Shown here: positions 7,820 through 17,124 of the stretch, in pieces | Layout of the letters: each line of letters begins with the position of its first letter | How positions within the stretch are numbered: position 1 is the stretch's first letter | From: Pantoea sp. 18069 | GTDB lineage: Bacteria; Pseudomonadota; Gammaproteobacteria; Burkholderiales; Burkholderiaceae_C | Length of the DNA stretch: 64,000 nucleotides | Direction: 5' to 3' | Assembly: GCF_902706035.1 (NCBI RefSeq) | Contig: NZ_CACSJA010000010.1 | Coordinates: 1-64,000 of the forward strand | Notes under the pieces: model-generated | Told to the model about the DNA's origin: nothing | Seen by the model: the letters and a program-made list of their open reading frames with translations, nothing else | Databases searched by the model: none | Position numbers and translations under genes: made by a program

Positions 7820-8956
7820 TCAAAAGAAAAGCGTGTTGGCCATTGCGCGGTACTCGTCGGTGCTGGGCGCATAGGCAGCGTTGCGGTTGAAAGGGCTGCT
7901 TGCCATGGCCCTGGCCAGTTCGTCGGGGTCCGTCACCCGATAGCCTGCGCGGCCCAGGTGAGACGGCAGGCCCAGCGCGGCATTCAGCGCGCGCAAGGCC
8001 GGTGCCAGATCGAAGCGCGAACCGAGCTGGAGTGCCTGCGCCATGCGGTCTGACTTGGCTGGAACCTTGGCTGCGGCGATCTCCATGGCGCAGGGCAGGG
8101 CGGCTGCCACGAGCATGCCGTGGTGCAGGCGCTGGTCGCCGCATGCCAGGGCAATCGCATGGGCCGGCCCCAGGCCCTTGTGGATGGCCACACCTCCTGC
8201 AAACGACGCCACCATGAGTTCCTGGCGCGCACCGTCCGATTCGGGGCGCAGCGCTTCGCGCACGTGGCCGTAGGCCCTGCTCAGCCCGTCGAGCGCAATG
8301 GCATCCACCAAGGGGTGCGGTGGGTCCGCGAGATAGCCTTCCAGGCAGTGCGCCAGCGCGTCCATGCCCGTCGCAGCAATGAGCCGCTGTGGCAGGCTTC
8401 GCACCAGCATGGGGTCGCTGACCACAGAGCGGGGAACGAGGAAAGGGCTGCGCGTGCCAATGGCCCGCGTGTTCTGATCGGGGTGCAGGCCGGTGGCGGG
8501 TGAGCTCTCGCTGCCGGTACCGATGGTGGTGGGTATGGCCAGCAAAGGAGCCACCCCCGGACCTATGAGGTCGGGGCGCCCGAGCAATCCGCGTGCGCCT
8601 GCGGCCGGTGCCTGTGCCAGTGCCGCCAGTATCTTGGCCGTGTCGATGACCGATCCCCCGCCCAGCGCGACGATGCCGTCACAGCCGGCCTCCCGGTAGA
8701 CGGCGAATGCCTGGTCTGCATCCAGGCAGGTGGGATCCTCCGATGCCAGCAGGTGGCGCGCACTCGATGGGGGCAGAAATGCGGCCACCGTCTGCAGCAC
8801 GCCGGCCCGCTCGAGACCCACGTCGCTCAGCAGCAAGGGGCGCGCAATGCGCAGAAGGGCCAGTTCGCCGGCCAGGCTGGAGATGCTGCCTGGACCCAGG
8901 ACCCAGCGGGGCAAGGGCAGCACGGCAGCGTGTTGGGGGGGAGAAGGCTCGGTCAT
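7820..8956 (-). CDS. iron-containing alcohol dehydrogenase / maleylacetate reductase family protein
   Basis: The product has about 378 residues from ATG 8956. An in-frame ATG 45 bases upstream exists, but the added residues look non-conserved. The GGGSVIDTAK dinucleotide-binding motif, PTTIGTGSE and MDALAHCLEGY are typical. The third and fourth metal-ligand region reads GPAHAIALACGDQRLHHG. The usual second His of the HxxxH pair is Leu, while the later His is kept. This may mean a metal-poor or maleylacetate-reductase-like enzyme rather than a classical Fe-ADH. It is 37 bases upstream of the aldehyde dehydrogenase, probably in one transcript. Confidence 0.85.
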   Translation of the reverse strand: MTEPSPPQHAAVLPLPRWVLGPGSISSLAGELALLRIARPLLLSDVGLERAGVLQTVAAFLPPSSARHLLASEDPTCLDADQAFAVYREAGCDGIVALGGGSVIDTAKILAALAQAPAAGARGLLGRPDLIGPGVAPLLAIPTTIGTGSESSPATGLHPDQNTRAIGTRSPFLVPRSVVSDPMLVRSLPQRLIAATGMDALAHCLEGYLADPPHPLVDAIALDGLSRAYGHVREALRPESDGARQELMVASFAGGVAIHKGLGPAHAIALACGDQRLHHGMLVAAALPCAMEIAAAKVPAKSDRMAQALQLGSRFDLAPALRALNAALGLPSHLGRAGYRVTDPDELARAMASSPFNRNAAYAPSTDEYRAMANTLFF

Positions 8957-9261
8957 GTCGAAGCATCCTAGGGAGCAGGACCGACACGTGGAAGATGGCA
9001 TTTTTGAATCACTGATAGCGCTTCTGAATCACCCGGACAGGCGCCAGCGAGCGCCACCTTGCCCGACAGCCGGTGCCAGGCCCTTGGTGCGGTGCAACGC
9101 TGGTGGCGGTCGCGCCGACAGGCCCGGCATGGTTGCGGAGCGATACGGAAAGTGCATCAGTGCCAGCTTTTGCGCATCTTTTGCAATCACGGTGGCCGCT
9201 CTAGAGTCAGTGCGCGCTTGCGCTCCCCTTATGCGCTCATTTCAACCAGGAGATTCATTCC
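8957..9261. other. divergent intergenic region
   Basis: About 305 bases separate the alcohol dehydrogenase (minus) from the amidohydrolase (plus). The only repeat noted is a short gaatcac repeated around 9006-9030. A good ribosome binding site (aggag, about 9248-9252) precedes the amidohydrolase. No convincing operator or small gene was found. Confidence 0.4.
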
Positions 9262-10794
9262 ATGCAGAGGTCCATCCTTGCCGCCGCCGCAGCCACCGTT
9301 GTGGGTGCCACCGTCACGGCATGCGCCGTTCCCACAGAGCTCACGCCGGTGACAGTCGGCACCGTGCTTCGCAATGTCACGGTGGTCGACACCCGGACAG
9401 GTTCGCTGGCGGGCAACATGGCCGTCGTCATTGACCAGGGCAAGATCCGCCAGGTGCTGCCGGACGCTGCCGTGCGTGTCGGCGGCAACGCCACTGTGGT
9501 GGATGGCGCGGGCAAATACGTGGTGCCCGGCTACCTTGACATGCACACCCACTCCCTTCCGTCCGCGGTGTTTCAGAAGGCGCCTCAGTGGCCGCTGCTG
9601 ATCGCCAACGGTGTCACAGGCATACGCGAAATGGCCGGCGCGCCCCCGCTGATTGCCGCTGCCCAGCAATTCAATGCCGCGCGCACTGCCGGCGCGCTGG
9701 ACGCGCCTGAAGTCCTGCAGATTCCAGGCCCACCGGTGGTCGGCGCGCGTACCCCCGAAGACGGCGTGGCCGCAGTGCGCCAGACGAAGGCGATGGGCGG
9801 CAGCTTCGTCAAAGTGGTCGGCGCCTCGCCCGCCGCCCTGAAGTCCATCGTCGCCGAAGCCCGGGCGCAGGGACTGGATGTGGCCGGCCATCTCTCGCCA
9901 GGCATGGGCGCCGTCGAGGCCGCGACCATAGGCTGGACGGCCATGGAGCACCTGGGCGGTGGCTGGAGCATTGCGCTGGACTGCGCTAAGGACCAAGCCG
10001 CCATCCGTGCCGATCTGGGGGCCGGCAAGGGCGCCACCATGCCTTCGCCATTTCCGCCCACGTTCGCCATCAGCCCTTTCATTCACGGCGCGGCGGATGC
10101 ACCGTTCGTGCAGCGCTCGCTGGACACCTACGACAGTGCCGCCTGCGACACCGTCACGAAAACCGTGGTGCAAAAGGGTACGTGGCAGGTGCCCACGATG
10201 ATACGGCTGCAGACCATGACCAACAGCGACAGCGCCGAGTTCCGCAACGACCCCAATCTCAAGTATGTGGACCCGACGACGCGTGCTCTTTGGAACAAGC
10301 TTTCGAAGGACTTCGAGGACCTGCAGCCTGCTGGCGCCGCCGCGACGTTCCGAAGCTCCTACGCCTCGTTCGAGCGCACCCTGGTGCAGCTGCGCGAGAA
10401 CGGCGGTGCCTCTAAGATGCTGATCGGCACGGACATCGGCGGTATCTGGGTGGTGCCCGGGTTCTCGCTGCACCAGGAGTTTCGCGCGTTCGCGAAAGCC
10501 GGCTTCACACCGCTCGAGATCCTGCAGGCCACCACGCTCAACGGTGCGCGTTTTCTCCATCGTGAGAGCACGATGGGCACGGTGGAAGCCCACAAGAACG
10601 CCGACCTGGTGCTGCTGGACGCCAACCCGGTGGCCGACGTCGCCAACCTGTCGAAGATCGCGGGAGTGTTCAATGCGGGCAAGTACTTCCCGAAGAGCAC
10701 GCTGGATGCAATGACCGCGGCGGTGGCGACAGCCAATGCTGCCGCGCCGGTCCGCGACCCCAGCACGGTGATCGATACCAGCCACCGCCACTGA
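9262..10794 (+). CDS. exported amidohydrolase (imidazolonepropionase/prolidase-like), probable lipoprotein
   Basis: The 510-residue protein starts with an export signal ending VTACAV, a good lipobox with Cys at residue 21. The mature domain shows a small beta-sandwich start (VLRNVTVVDTRTGSLAGN), the metal-binding HTH of YLDMHTHS, a His region around VAGHLSPGMG and a late Asp in LIGTDIGG. These fit a binuclear metal hydrolase of the amidohydrolase superfamily with a composite domain. Exported members hydrolyse peptides, lactones or cyclic amides. The substrate is unknown. The gene stands alone and faces the chemoreceptor gene tail to tail. Confidence 0.85.
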   Translation: MQRSILAAAAATVVGATVTACAVPTELTPVTVGTVLRNVTVVDTRTGSLAGNMAVVIDQGKIRQVLPDAAVRVGGNATVVDGAGKYVVPGYLDMHTHSLPSAVFQKAPQWPLLIANGVTGIREMAGAPPLIAAAQQFNAARTAGALDAPEVLQIPGPPVVGARTPEDGVAAVRQTKAMGGSFVKVVGASPAALKSIVAEARAQGLDVAGHLSPGMGAVEAATIGWTAMEHLGGGWSIALDCAKDQAAIRADLGAGKGATMPSPFPPTFAISPFIHGAADAPFVQRSLDTYDSAACDTVTKTVVQKGTWQVPTMIRLQTMTNSDSAEFRNDPNLKYVDPTTRALWNKLSKDFEDLQPAGAAATFRSSYASFERTLVQLRENGGASKMLIGTDIGGIWVVPGFSLHQEFRAFAKAGFTPLEILQATTLNGARFLHRESTMGTVEAHKNADLVLLDANPVADVANLSKIAGVFNAGKYFPKSTLDAMTAAVATANAAAPVRDPSTVIDTSHRH

Positions 10795-10823
10795 CCGGCC
10801 ACCGGCCTGTGAGCGGTGGCCGG
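10795..10823. terminator. hairpin between convergent genes, no clear T-run
   Basis: The arms ccggccaccg (10795-10804) and cggtggccgg (10814-10823) form a 10-bp GC-rich stem between the amidohydrolase and chemoreceptor stops. The position suits a shared terminator, but the missing T-run makes this uncertain. Confidence 0.45.
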
Positions 10824-10834
10824 CAGCACCGCTC

Positions 10835-12304
10835 CTACAGGTGAAATACTGCGACTGTGCTGGCCAGGCGGCGCGTCTGCTCCTGCAGGCTCAGGGAGGC
10901 CGCCGCCGATTGCTCAACCAGCGCTGCATTCTGCTGCGTCATGTTGTCGAGGTGGACGATGGCCTCGCTGATGGTGCCTATCTCTGCCGACTGGTAGCTC
11001 GCGGCGTGGTGGATGCCCTCGATCATCTCGCCCACCCTCCGCACGCTGTCGACGATGCGCGCCATGACCGCGCCGGCCTCGGCCACCAGCAGGGCGCCGC
11101 TGTCGACCCGGGCCGTGGACGCCTGGATCAGGGTCTTGATCTGGCTCGCAGCCTCGGCACTGCGCCCGGCCAGTGTGCGGACCTCGCTCGCCACCACGGC
11201 AAAGCCGCGCCCTTGCTCGCCGGCGCGCGCCGCTTCCACGGCGGCGTTGAGCGCGAGGATGTTGGTCTGAAAAGCGATGGCGTCGATCACGCCGATGATC
11301 TGCGCAATGTGGCGAGACGACTGGTTGATCTCCTCCATGCTGGCCACTACCTGGGACACGACCTGACCGCCCCGGCTGGCCGCTTCGGTGGTGGACAACG
11401 CCAGCGCATTTGCCGCGGTAGCCGCCCGCCCGCTTTCTCTTGCCACATCGGCCAGTTGCTGAACCGATCCGCTGGTTTCTTCCAGGCTGCCCGCAGCCGT
11501 CTCGGTGCGATGGCTCAGATCCTGGTTGCCGGCGGCGATCTCGATGGCGGCGTCGTTGATGCAGCGCGAGGTCTCGTGGATCATGGTCACGGTTTCGCGC
11601 AGCCGGCTGGTCATGCGCCCCATGGCCGCGTGCAGGGAATTCCTGATGCCGGGCGTGGCATCCCAGTCCAGCCGGCCCGCGGCAACTTGCTCGGCCACCC
11701 GGCGCAATTCGTCCGGCTCGCCGCCAAGCTCATGCCAGACGGATCGCACGATTAGCCACGATGCCAGGCCCAGTACCATCAGCACGGTGAGGGCCGTCAG
11801 CGCGCTCGCGAGCACGGTGTTTCGCAAGGCCTTTTCGAGCCCGTCGAAGCCGGCCTCGACCGCGAGCCGGGTCTGCCCGACCACGGCCTGCCGGTCGGCG
11901 CTCCATTGGGCCTGCGCGCTGCGCCGTTGCGCGACGCGCCCCGAAACGTCCTGCCCGGACATCATTCCCTCCACCACGGCGAAGCCGTGCTCGCGGTGTG
12001 CAGCAAAAGAGGCCTTGAGCGCCGGCGTGGTGCTGGCCAGCCGCTGTTCGATCTCCTGCGCATGCTCTTTGGCCTCCTCGAGCTTGCGGGAGTCTCCCAT
12101 GGCCGCAGCTTCGAGTGCGTTGTCCATGCGTTCGGACAGACGCTCCATCTGGAGGGTGACTTCCAGCAGGCGATTGTCGGTGTGGCGCAACTGGTTCAAC
12201 TGCGAGGCACTGCTGGACGCGATGACCAGGCTGCTTGATACACCCAGGCCGAACACGAGACATGCACTCAAGGGCAGCGCCCATATCTTCTGGCGAAATT
12301 TCAC
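10835..12304 (-). CDS. methyl-accepting chemotaxis protein
   Basis: This 489-residue inner-membrane chemoreceptor has a first membrane helix at about residues 9-31, a periplasmic four-helix-bundle-like sensor domain, and a second helix near 165-187 ([18 protein letters not shown]). A HAMP linker and a long methyl-accepting coiled coil follow. The hairpin tip, with [20 protein letters not shown], is the part that contacts CheA/CheW, and [13 protein letters not shown] follows it. There is no C-terminal pentapeptide for CheR/CheB binding. It lies among uptake and catabolic genes, so it may sense the same substrate. The ligand is unknown. Confidence 0.93.
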   Translation of the reverse strand: MKFRQKIWALPLSACLVFGLGVSSSLVIASSSASQLNQLRHTDNRLLEVTLQMERLSERMDNALEAAAMGDSRKLEEAKEHAQEIEQRLASTTPALKASFAAHREHGFAVVEGMMSGQDVSGRVAQRRSAQAQWSADRQAVVGQTRLAVEAGFDGLEKALRNTVLASALTALTVLMVLGLASWLIVRSVWHELGGEPDELRRVAEQVAAGRLDWDATPGIRNSLHAAMGRMTSRLRETVTMIHETSRCINDAAIEIAAGNQDLSHRTETAAGSLEETSGSVQQLADVARESGRAATAANALALSTTEAASRGGQVVSQVVASMEEINQSSRHIAQIIGVIDAIAFQTNILALNAAVEAARAGEQGRGFAVVASEVRTLAGRSAEAASQIKTLIQASTARVDSGALLVAEAGAVMARIVDSVRRVGEMIEGIHHAASYQSAEIGTISEAIVHLDNMTQQNAALVEQSAAASLSLQEQTRRLASTVAVFHL

Positions 12305-12836
12305 GTGGCATTTCCTTTGGGGGCATGGCCTGGCCTCGCCCCGCGTTGTGAGCGACCCCGTTCAAGAGATCGTTCGAGAGCTTGTTCGAGAGAAGGACCC
12401 TGGCGCCGATGTGCCGATGTGCCGCCAGGTCCGCTGCAGTGGCAGCGCCGTCTTGCAGCGCACCTGCTTGAGCGCAAGGCCGGACCGGATCTTCGGGACC
12501 TGGCCCCTGGGCGACAGCCGTTCCACGGTGAAGCGTTCCCGTGGGGCCATGTCGTTCACCGCAGACCGGATGCGGCAGTACTGCGTCACTTCATCGTGCA
12601 TGCGCATCGGCTGCGCGAAATGCTCGAGCGCGTCGAGGTTCCGTTGCCTGAGGCCGATGAAGACGTCGGGGTCCGTGACCCGCCGCCGGGCAGCGTAGGG
12701 CAGCGCGAGAGGCGGCCGTATCAGTCCACGGCTTGCCAGTGACCTCGCCGGGCACGGCGCGCGCGCTCGACGTTGCACAGGCTGGCGCCGGCCCGCAGTT
12801 CGCGGAGGATCCGAAGCGCCACCGCGTTGATACCCG
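12305..12836. other. 532-base stretch with no assignable gene
   Basis: Several frames are open here (for example plus from 12305 and minus from about 12874) because the DNA is GC-rich, but none shows a family I recognise and none has a convincing start. The minus frame from about 12700 down to 12430 has strong G/C bias at third positions, so a decayed gene is possible. The first part also contains the chemoreceptor promoter region. Confidence 0.3.
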
Positions 12837-13664
12837 TCATGGCCTTTTTGCGTCACTCTCCCGCATGAAGGCATCCAGCGCCTCGTTGAACGCGTCGGAT
12901 ACCTGTTGCGGAAAATGGTGAGGCGAGGGAATCACCAGCCGGCGGCCGCCGACGACCTCGGCCACGCGCTCGGAAATCGCTTCGAAAGCGGGACTCCAGC
13001 CGCCCGACACGACGAACACCGGCACCCCGGCCTGCCGAACGGTGGCAAGCTGGTGCGCCAGCGTCTTCCGGTTGGGCAGCTTGAGCCGCAGGATGGCGCG
13101 CCCCATCCGCCGGAGTTCGTCCTCGGACGAGTGCCCGCCAATGTCGTCGGGGATATTGGCCAGCTTCATGAAGCGCACGATGCGCGAGCGCGCAGACAGG
13201 GAGAGGAACAGCACGTTCACGATCTGCAGGCCGAAGCGCCGCACCACCGGCACGTCCATCGCAAGCGCAGCCATGGCCGGTTCGATGAGGGTCAGCGAGC
13301 GCACGCGCCCAGGGTTGTCCGCTGCTGCCGCCAAGGCCACGCACCCGCCAAAGGAATGGCCCACCAGATGCACTCCGGCATCGTCCATCAGTGCACCTAC
13401 CAACTGGCCATCTGCCCGGGCGTCGTCGGGGCGGCCGGGACAGGGCGTAAGCCCATGCCCAGGCCGGTCGGGAACGATGACCTGCCAGCCTTGCTCGGCA
13501 AGCCGCCTTTGCGCCACGAAGTGGCGTTCGCCACCGAGGCGGCTGCCCTGGGCACTGCCGTGCACCATCACCACCTTGGGGCCGGTTTGGCCCCAACTCG
13601 TCAAATGCATCGTGTCGTTGTGCAAAAGGGTCTCCTTGTGTTTTTCGGGCATGGCGTCAGACAC
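12837..13664 (-). CDS. alpha/beta hydrolase appended to the liv operon
   Basis: The product is 275 residues from GTG 13664; ATG 13652 is an alternative. It shows the oxyanion region VMVHGSAQG, the nucleophile elbow GHSFGG and a late PHHFPQ that may supply the catalytic His. The predicted start overlaps the stop of livF by 8 bases, so it is the last gene of the livKHMGF transcript. That placement suggests an intracellular hydrolase for the imported compound. Esterase, thioesterase or ring-cleavage hydrolase cannot be told apart from the sequence. Confidence 0.85.
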   Translation of the reverse strand: MSDAMPEKHKETLLHNDTMHLTSWGQTGPKVVMVHGSAQGSRLGGERHFVAQRRLAEQGWQVIVPDRPGHGLTPCPGRPDDARADGQLVGALMDDAGVHLVGHSFGGCVALAAAADNPGRVRSLTLIEPAMAALAMDVPVVRRFGLQIVNVLFLSLSARSRIVRFMKLANIPDDIGGHSSEDELRRMGRAILRLKLPNRKTLAHQLATVRQAGVPVFVVSGGWSPAFEAISERVAEVVGGRRLVIPSPHHFPQQVSDAFNEALDAFMRESDAKRP

Positions 13665-14367
13665 CTACGTATTCCTGCAGCAACTGGGGTTGCTGCCGCA
13701 GCTCTTGCGAGGTGCCGCGCCAGACCACGCGCCCTTTTTCCACGATGCAGTGGCGGTCGGCGAGCCGCAGCAAGGGAGCGATGTTCTTGTCGATCACGAT
13801 CAGCGACAGGCCTTCGCCTTTCAAGCGCTCAAGGCATTTCCAGATCTCGGCGCGCACCAGCGGTGCCAGGCCTTCGGTGGCTTCGTCCAGGATGAGCAGC
13901 TTCGGGTTGGTCATCAGCGCCCGTCCGATCGCCAGCATCTGCTGTTCACCGCCCGAAAGGTTGCTGCCCAGGTTGCGCTCACGCTCCTGGAGGCGCGGAA
14001 ACATGTCGTACACGCGCGAGAGCGTCCAGGGCGAGGCATGCTGCTGCCGGTTGCCAGCGGTCGCGACCAGGTTCTCGCGCACGGTGAGGTTGGGGAAGAT
14101 GCGGCGGCCTTCCGGCACGAGGCCGACGCCGCTGCAAGCCACCCGGTGTGCCGCGCGCCCCGTCACGTCCTCACCCGCGACCCGCACTGAACCCCGGCGG
14201 GGCGTGAGCAGGCCCATGATGGACTTCACCGTGGTCGATTTGCCCATGCCATTGCGCCCGATCAGCGTGATCACCTCGCGCTCGCGCACGTCAAAGCTCA
14301 TGCCGAACAGCGCCTGGCTGCTGCCGTAGAAGGTCTCGATACCGTTCACTTCCAGAAGTGTCTTCAT
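13657..14367 (-). CDS. livF: branched-chain amino acid-type ABC transporter ATPase LivF
   Basis: This 236-residue ATP-binding subunit has Walker A GRNGMGKST (residues 37-45), the ABC signature LSGGEQQ and Walker B LLILDEATEGLAP. The short length and the EATEGLAP segment are typical of LivF. With LivG it powers uptake through the LivH-LivM channel. Its start overlaps the livG stop (ATGA, 14364-14367). In catabolic clusters, Liv-type systems often carry aromatic acids, amides or urea instead of amino acids, so the name describes the family and not a proven substrate. Confidence 0.93.
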   Translation of the reverse strand: MKTLLEVNGIETFYGSSQALFGMSFDVREREVITLIGRNGMGKSTTVKSIMGLLTPRRGSVRVAGEDVTGRAAHRVACSGVGLVPEGRRIFPNLTVRENLVATAGNRQQHASPWTLSRVYDMFPRLQERERNLGSNLSGGEQQMLAIGRALMTNPKLLILDEATEGLAPLVRAEIWKCLERLKGEGLSLIVIDKNIAPLLRLADRHCIVEKGRVVWRGTSQELRQQPQLLQEYVGV

Positions 14368-15131
14368 ACTGTCTCCACCTGATCTCCCAGGTATGCCATG
14401 CGTACATCGGGGTCGTTGCGGATCTGCTCGCTGGTGCCGCAGGCAATCGCCTTGCCGTAGACCATCACGGTGATCCGGTCGGCCAGGGCGAACACCGCAT
14501 CCATGTCGTGCTCGACCAGCACGATGCCGTAGCGGCCCTTGAGCGTCTGCAAGAGGCGCACCATGTCTTCCGACTCCTGATGGCTCATGCCCGCCATGGG
14601 CTCGTCGAGCAGCATGACCTTGGGCTGCAGCGCCATCGTCATTGCGAGCTCCAGCTGCCTGTGCGCACCGTGCGCCATGGCCGATACCGGGGTTTTCGCC
14701 TGCGCGCCCAACCCTACCTGCTCCAGCAGGGCCTGCGCCGGCCCGAGCAGGCTGGCGTCGCCAAGCACGGGTTTCCAGAAGGAGAAGTTGCGCCCGCTCG
14801 CACCCTGCACCGCCAGCATCACGTTCTCGAGTGCCGTGAATTCGCGGAACACCGACGTGATCTGGTAGCTGCGCGAAATGCCCATGCGTGCCCGGCGTTG
14901 CACCGACTCGCGCACCAGTTCGCGCCCGTCAAGCAGGATGCTGCCGGCCTGCGGCATGAGTTCGCCGCAGAGCTGGTTGATCAAGGTGGTCTTGCCGGCG
15001 CCGTTGGGGCCAATGATGGCGTGCAGCTCGCCGGGCCTGACCTCCAGGTTGAAGTGGTCCGTGACCAGCAATCCGCCAAAGCGCTTGACCAGCCCGTTGA
15101 CGCTGAGCGTGGATCCCTTGGCGGCGTTCAT
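14364..15131 (-). CDS. livG: branched-chain amino acid-type ABC transporter ATPase LivG
   Basis: The product is 255 residues from ATG 15131, chosen because it overlaps the livM stop as ATGA (15128-15131). The longer open frame to 15227 would lie inside livM. It has Walker A GPNGAGKTT (residues 41-49) and Walker B VMLLDEPMAGMS. The signature region reads MAHGAHRQ, further from the canonical LSGGQ than that of LivF, as occurs in some LivG subgroups. The C-terminal VRMAYLGDQ matches the usual LivG tail. Confidence 0.93.
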   Translation of the reverse strand: MNAAKGSTLSVNGLVKRFGGLLVTDHFNLEVRPGELHAIIGPNGAGKTTLINQLCGELMPQAGSILLDGRELVRESVQRRARMGISRSYQITSVFREFTALENVMLAVQGASGRNFSFWKPVLGDASLLGPAQALLEQVGLGAQAKTPVSAMAHGAHRQLELAMTMALQPKVMLLDEPMAGMSHQESEDMVRLLQTLKGRYGIVLVEHDMDAVFALADRITVMVYGKAIACGTSEQIRNDPDVRMAYLGDQVETV

Positions 15132-16174
15132 GGCTTTTCTCCATAGCGGGCGGTGATGATCCCGTAGATGCCGTCCTTGAGCTTGAGCGCGACCAGCAGG
15201 GCCATCAGGCCCAGCACGCCCAGCCAATGGTTGCGCACGAAGTCATCGAGCACAGGCCAGCCGATGTTGAACGAGGAGAGAAGATCCTCCATGCTCAGCC
15301 ACAGGATCGCGCCTGCCACCGGGCCGACCAGCGTTCCCAGGCCGCCGAGCACCGCCATGACGATCAGATCGCCGGAAACCACCCAGTGCATGTAGGAAGG
15401 GGAGATGAAGCGCGTCAGGTTGGCCAGCAGCACGCCGGCCAGCACACACACCAGGGCCGACAGCACATAGGCCGTCAGTTTCACCCGGGACACGGGCATT
15501 CCCAGCGCCTCGAGGCGGCGCTCGTTCGTGCGGCAGCCGCGCAGTACCATGCCGAATCGTGCGTGCACCAGCCGGTGGAAGGCGAACAGAACCGCAGTGA
15601 GCACGCTGAAGATCACGTAGTACAGGACAACGTTGTTATTCAGGTCGATCACGCCGAAGTCGCTGCGGTCGGTGATGCTGAAGCCATCGTCGCCGCCGTA
15701 CTGCTTGAGGCTGACCGCCAGAAAGTAGAACATCTGTGCGAACGCGAGGGTGATCATGATGAAGCCCACGCCCTTGGCGCGCAGGCACACCAGGCCGATC
15801 AGCGCGGCCAGCACCGTGCCAACTCCCAGCGCCGCTGCCAGGTGGATCCAGCCGCTGCCGATGCCGTGGAAGGACAGGACACCCACCACATACGCGCCCA
15901 GGCCGATGTACAGTGCGTGCCCGAAGCTGACCATCCCGCCGTAGCCCATCACCAGGTTGAGTCCGGTGGCGGCCAGCGCGAAGATCATCATGCGCGACAC
16001 CAAGGTGACGTAGAAGCTCTCGCCCGTGAAATGCGAGAAAACGGGTACCAGCGCAAGCAGCGCAATCAACGCAACTGCGACCTTGGTCCTCATGGCAGGG
16101 CGCCGCGCGGGAGCCGGACTTCCTGCGGGACAGGCATCATTTGGAGTCATTGGGGGTATCAGAGCTTTAGCCAT
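15128..16174 (-). CDS. livM: branched-chain amino acid-type ABC transporter permease LivM
   Basis: The 348-residue membrane protein has about eight to ten hydrophobic segments. It contains the LivM landmarks GLNLVMGYGGMVSFGHA and VLGGLGTLVGPVAGA. The proposed start overlaps livH by 8 bases. A later ATG (residue 28, before RTKVAVALIALLAL) would remove a Pro/Ala-rich leader and is also reasonable. It pairs with LivH to form the channel. Confidence 0.93.
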   Translation of the reverse strand: MAKALIPPMTPNDACPAGSPAPARRPAMRTKVAVALIALLALVPVFSHFTGESFYVTLVSRMMIFALAATGLNLVMGYGGMVSFGHALYIGLGAYVVGVLSFHGIGSGWIHLAAALGVGTVLAALIGLVCLRAKGVGFIMITLAFAQMFYFLAVSLKQYGGDDGFSITDRSDFGVIDLNNNVVLYYVIFSVLTAVLFAFHRLVHARFGMVLRGCRTNERRLEALGMPVSRVKLTAYVLSALVCVLAGVLLANLTRFISPSYMHWVVSGDLIVMAVLGGLGTLVGPVAGAILWLSMEDLLSSFNIGWPVLDDFVRNHWLGVLGLMALLVALKLKDGIYGIITARYGEKP

Positions 16175-17087
16175 GTTTCACCGGGAACAATCCGGCAGGC
16201 CGTACTGCGAGCACGACTGCCATGAGGAGATAGATCAGCATCGAGGCGATGGCCGGCCCGGCTGTTTGCGCCAGCGAGCGTTCCATCAGTTCGCGCATCA
16301 GCCCCGGCATGAAGGCCCGGCCGATGGTGTCCACGACCCCCACGATGAGCGCTCCGTAGAAGGCGCCGCGGATGGAGCCAACGCCGCCAGTGATCAACAC
16401 GACCAGGGTGAGGATCAAGATAGGCTCGCCCATGCCCGGCTGCACCGAAAAGATGGGGCCGGCCATCAGCCCGGCCAACCCGGCGAGTGCGGCGCCAGCG
16501 GCAAAGACAAGGGCGTTGAGCTGGCCGATGTTGACGCCGAGCGCCGAAACCATTCCCGCATCGGTGGCTCCGGCGCGGATGAGCATGCCGACGCGCGTGC
16601 GGTGCACCAGCCAGTACAGCGCAGCGCCCACCAGCAAGCCGACGGCGATGATGGCCAAGCGGTAGGACGGGTATGCCACACCAAACAGGTCCACCGTGCC
16701 GGCCAGGGCTTCGGGTACGTTCATGAACACCGGCGCCTGGCCCCATCCGAAACGCGCCACTTCGTTGAAGATGAGGATGACGCCGAAGGTGGCCAGCACC
16801 TGGTACAGGTGATCGCGCTCATAGAGCCGCGAGATCACCGTGCGCTCGAGCACCAGCCCGAGCAGCAGACTGCCCGCCACGGCGGCCAGTGCGGCCAGCA
16901 TGAAGGAGCCGCTCCACCCGTATACCGTCGCGGCAAAGTACGCCCCCATCATGAAAAGCGAGCCATGCGCCAGGTTGATCACATGCATGATCCCCAGCAC
17001 CAGAGTCAGTCCTGCGGACAGCAGAAACAGCAGCACGCCGAGCTGAAACCCGTTCAGCAACTGCGTAAGCACCAGTGAGCCTGTCAT
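16167..17087 (-). CDS. livH: branched-chain amino acid-type ABC transporter permease LivH
   Basis: The 306-residue permease has the family's amino end (LLNGFQLGVLLFLLSAGLTL), the loop IMHVINLAHGSLFMMGAY and a late GGVGSIRGAFYGALIVG. Multiple membrane helices fill the chain. It lies between the binding-protein gene (37 bases upstream) and livM (overlapping) in one transcript, as expected for a complete Liv system. Confidence 0.93.
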   Translation of the reverse strand: MTGSLVLTQLLNGFQLGVLLFLLSAGLTLVLGIMHVINLAHGSLFMMGAYFAATVYGWSGSFMLAALAAVAGSLLLGLVLERTVISRLYERDHLYQVLATFGVILIFNEVARFGWGQAPVFMNVPEALAGTVDLFGVAYPSYRLAIIAVGLLVGAALYWLVHRTRVGMLIRAGATDAGMVSALGVNIGQLNALVFAAGAALAGLAGLMAGPIFSVQPGMGEPILILTLVVLITGGVGSIRGAFYGALIVGVVDTIGRAFMPGLMRELMERSLAQTAGPAIASMLIYLLMAVVLAVRPAGLFPVKHG

Positions 17088-17124
17088 TTCGAATACTCCT
17101 TGAAAGAAATCGCGCCGGGGGCGA

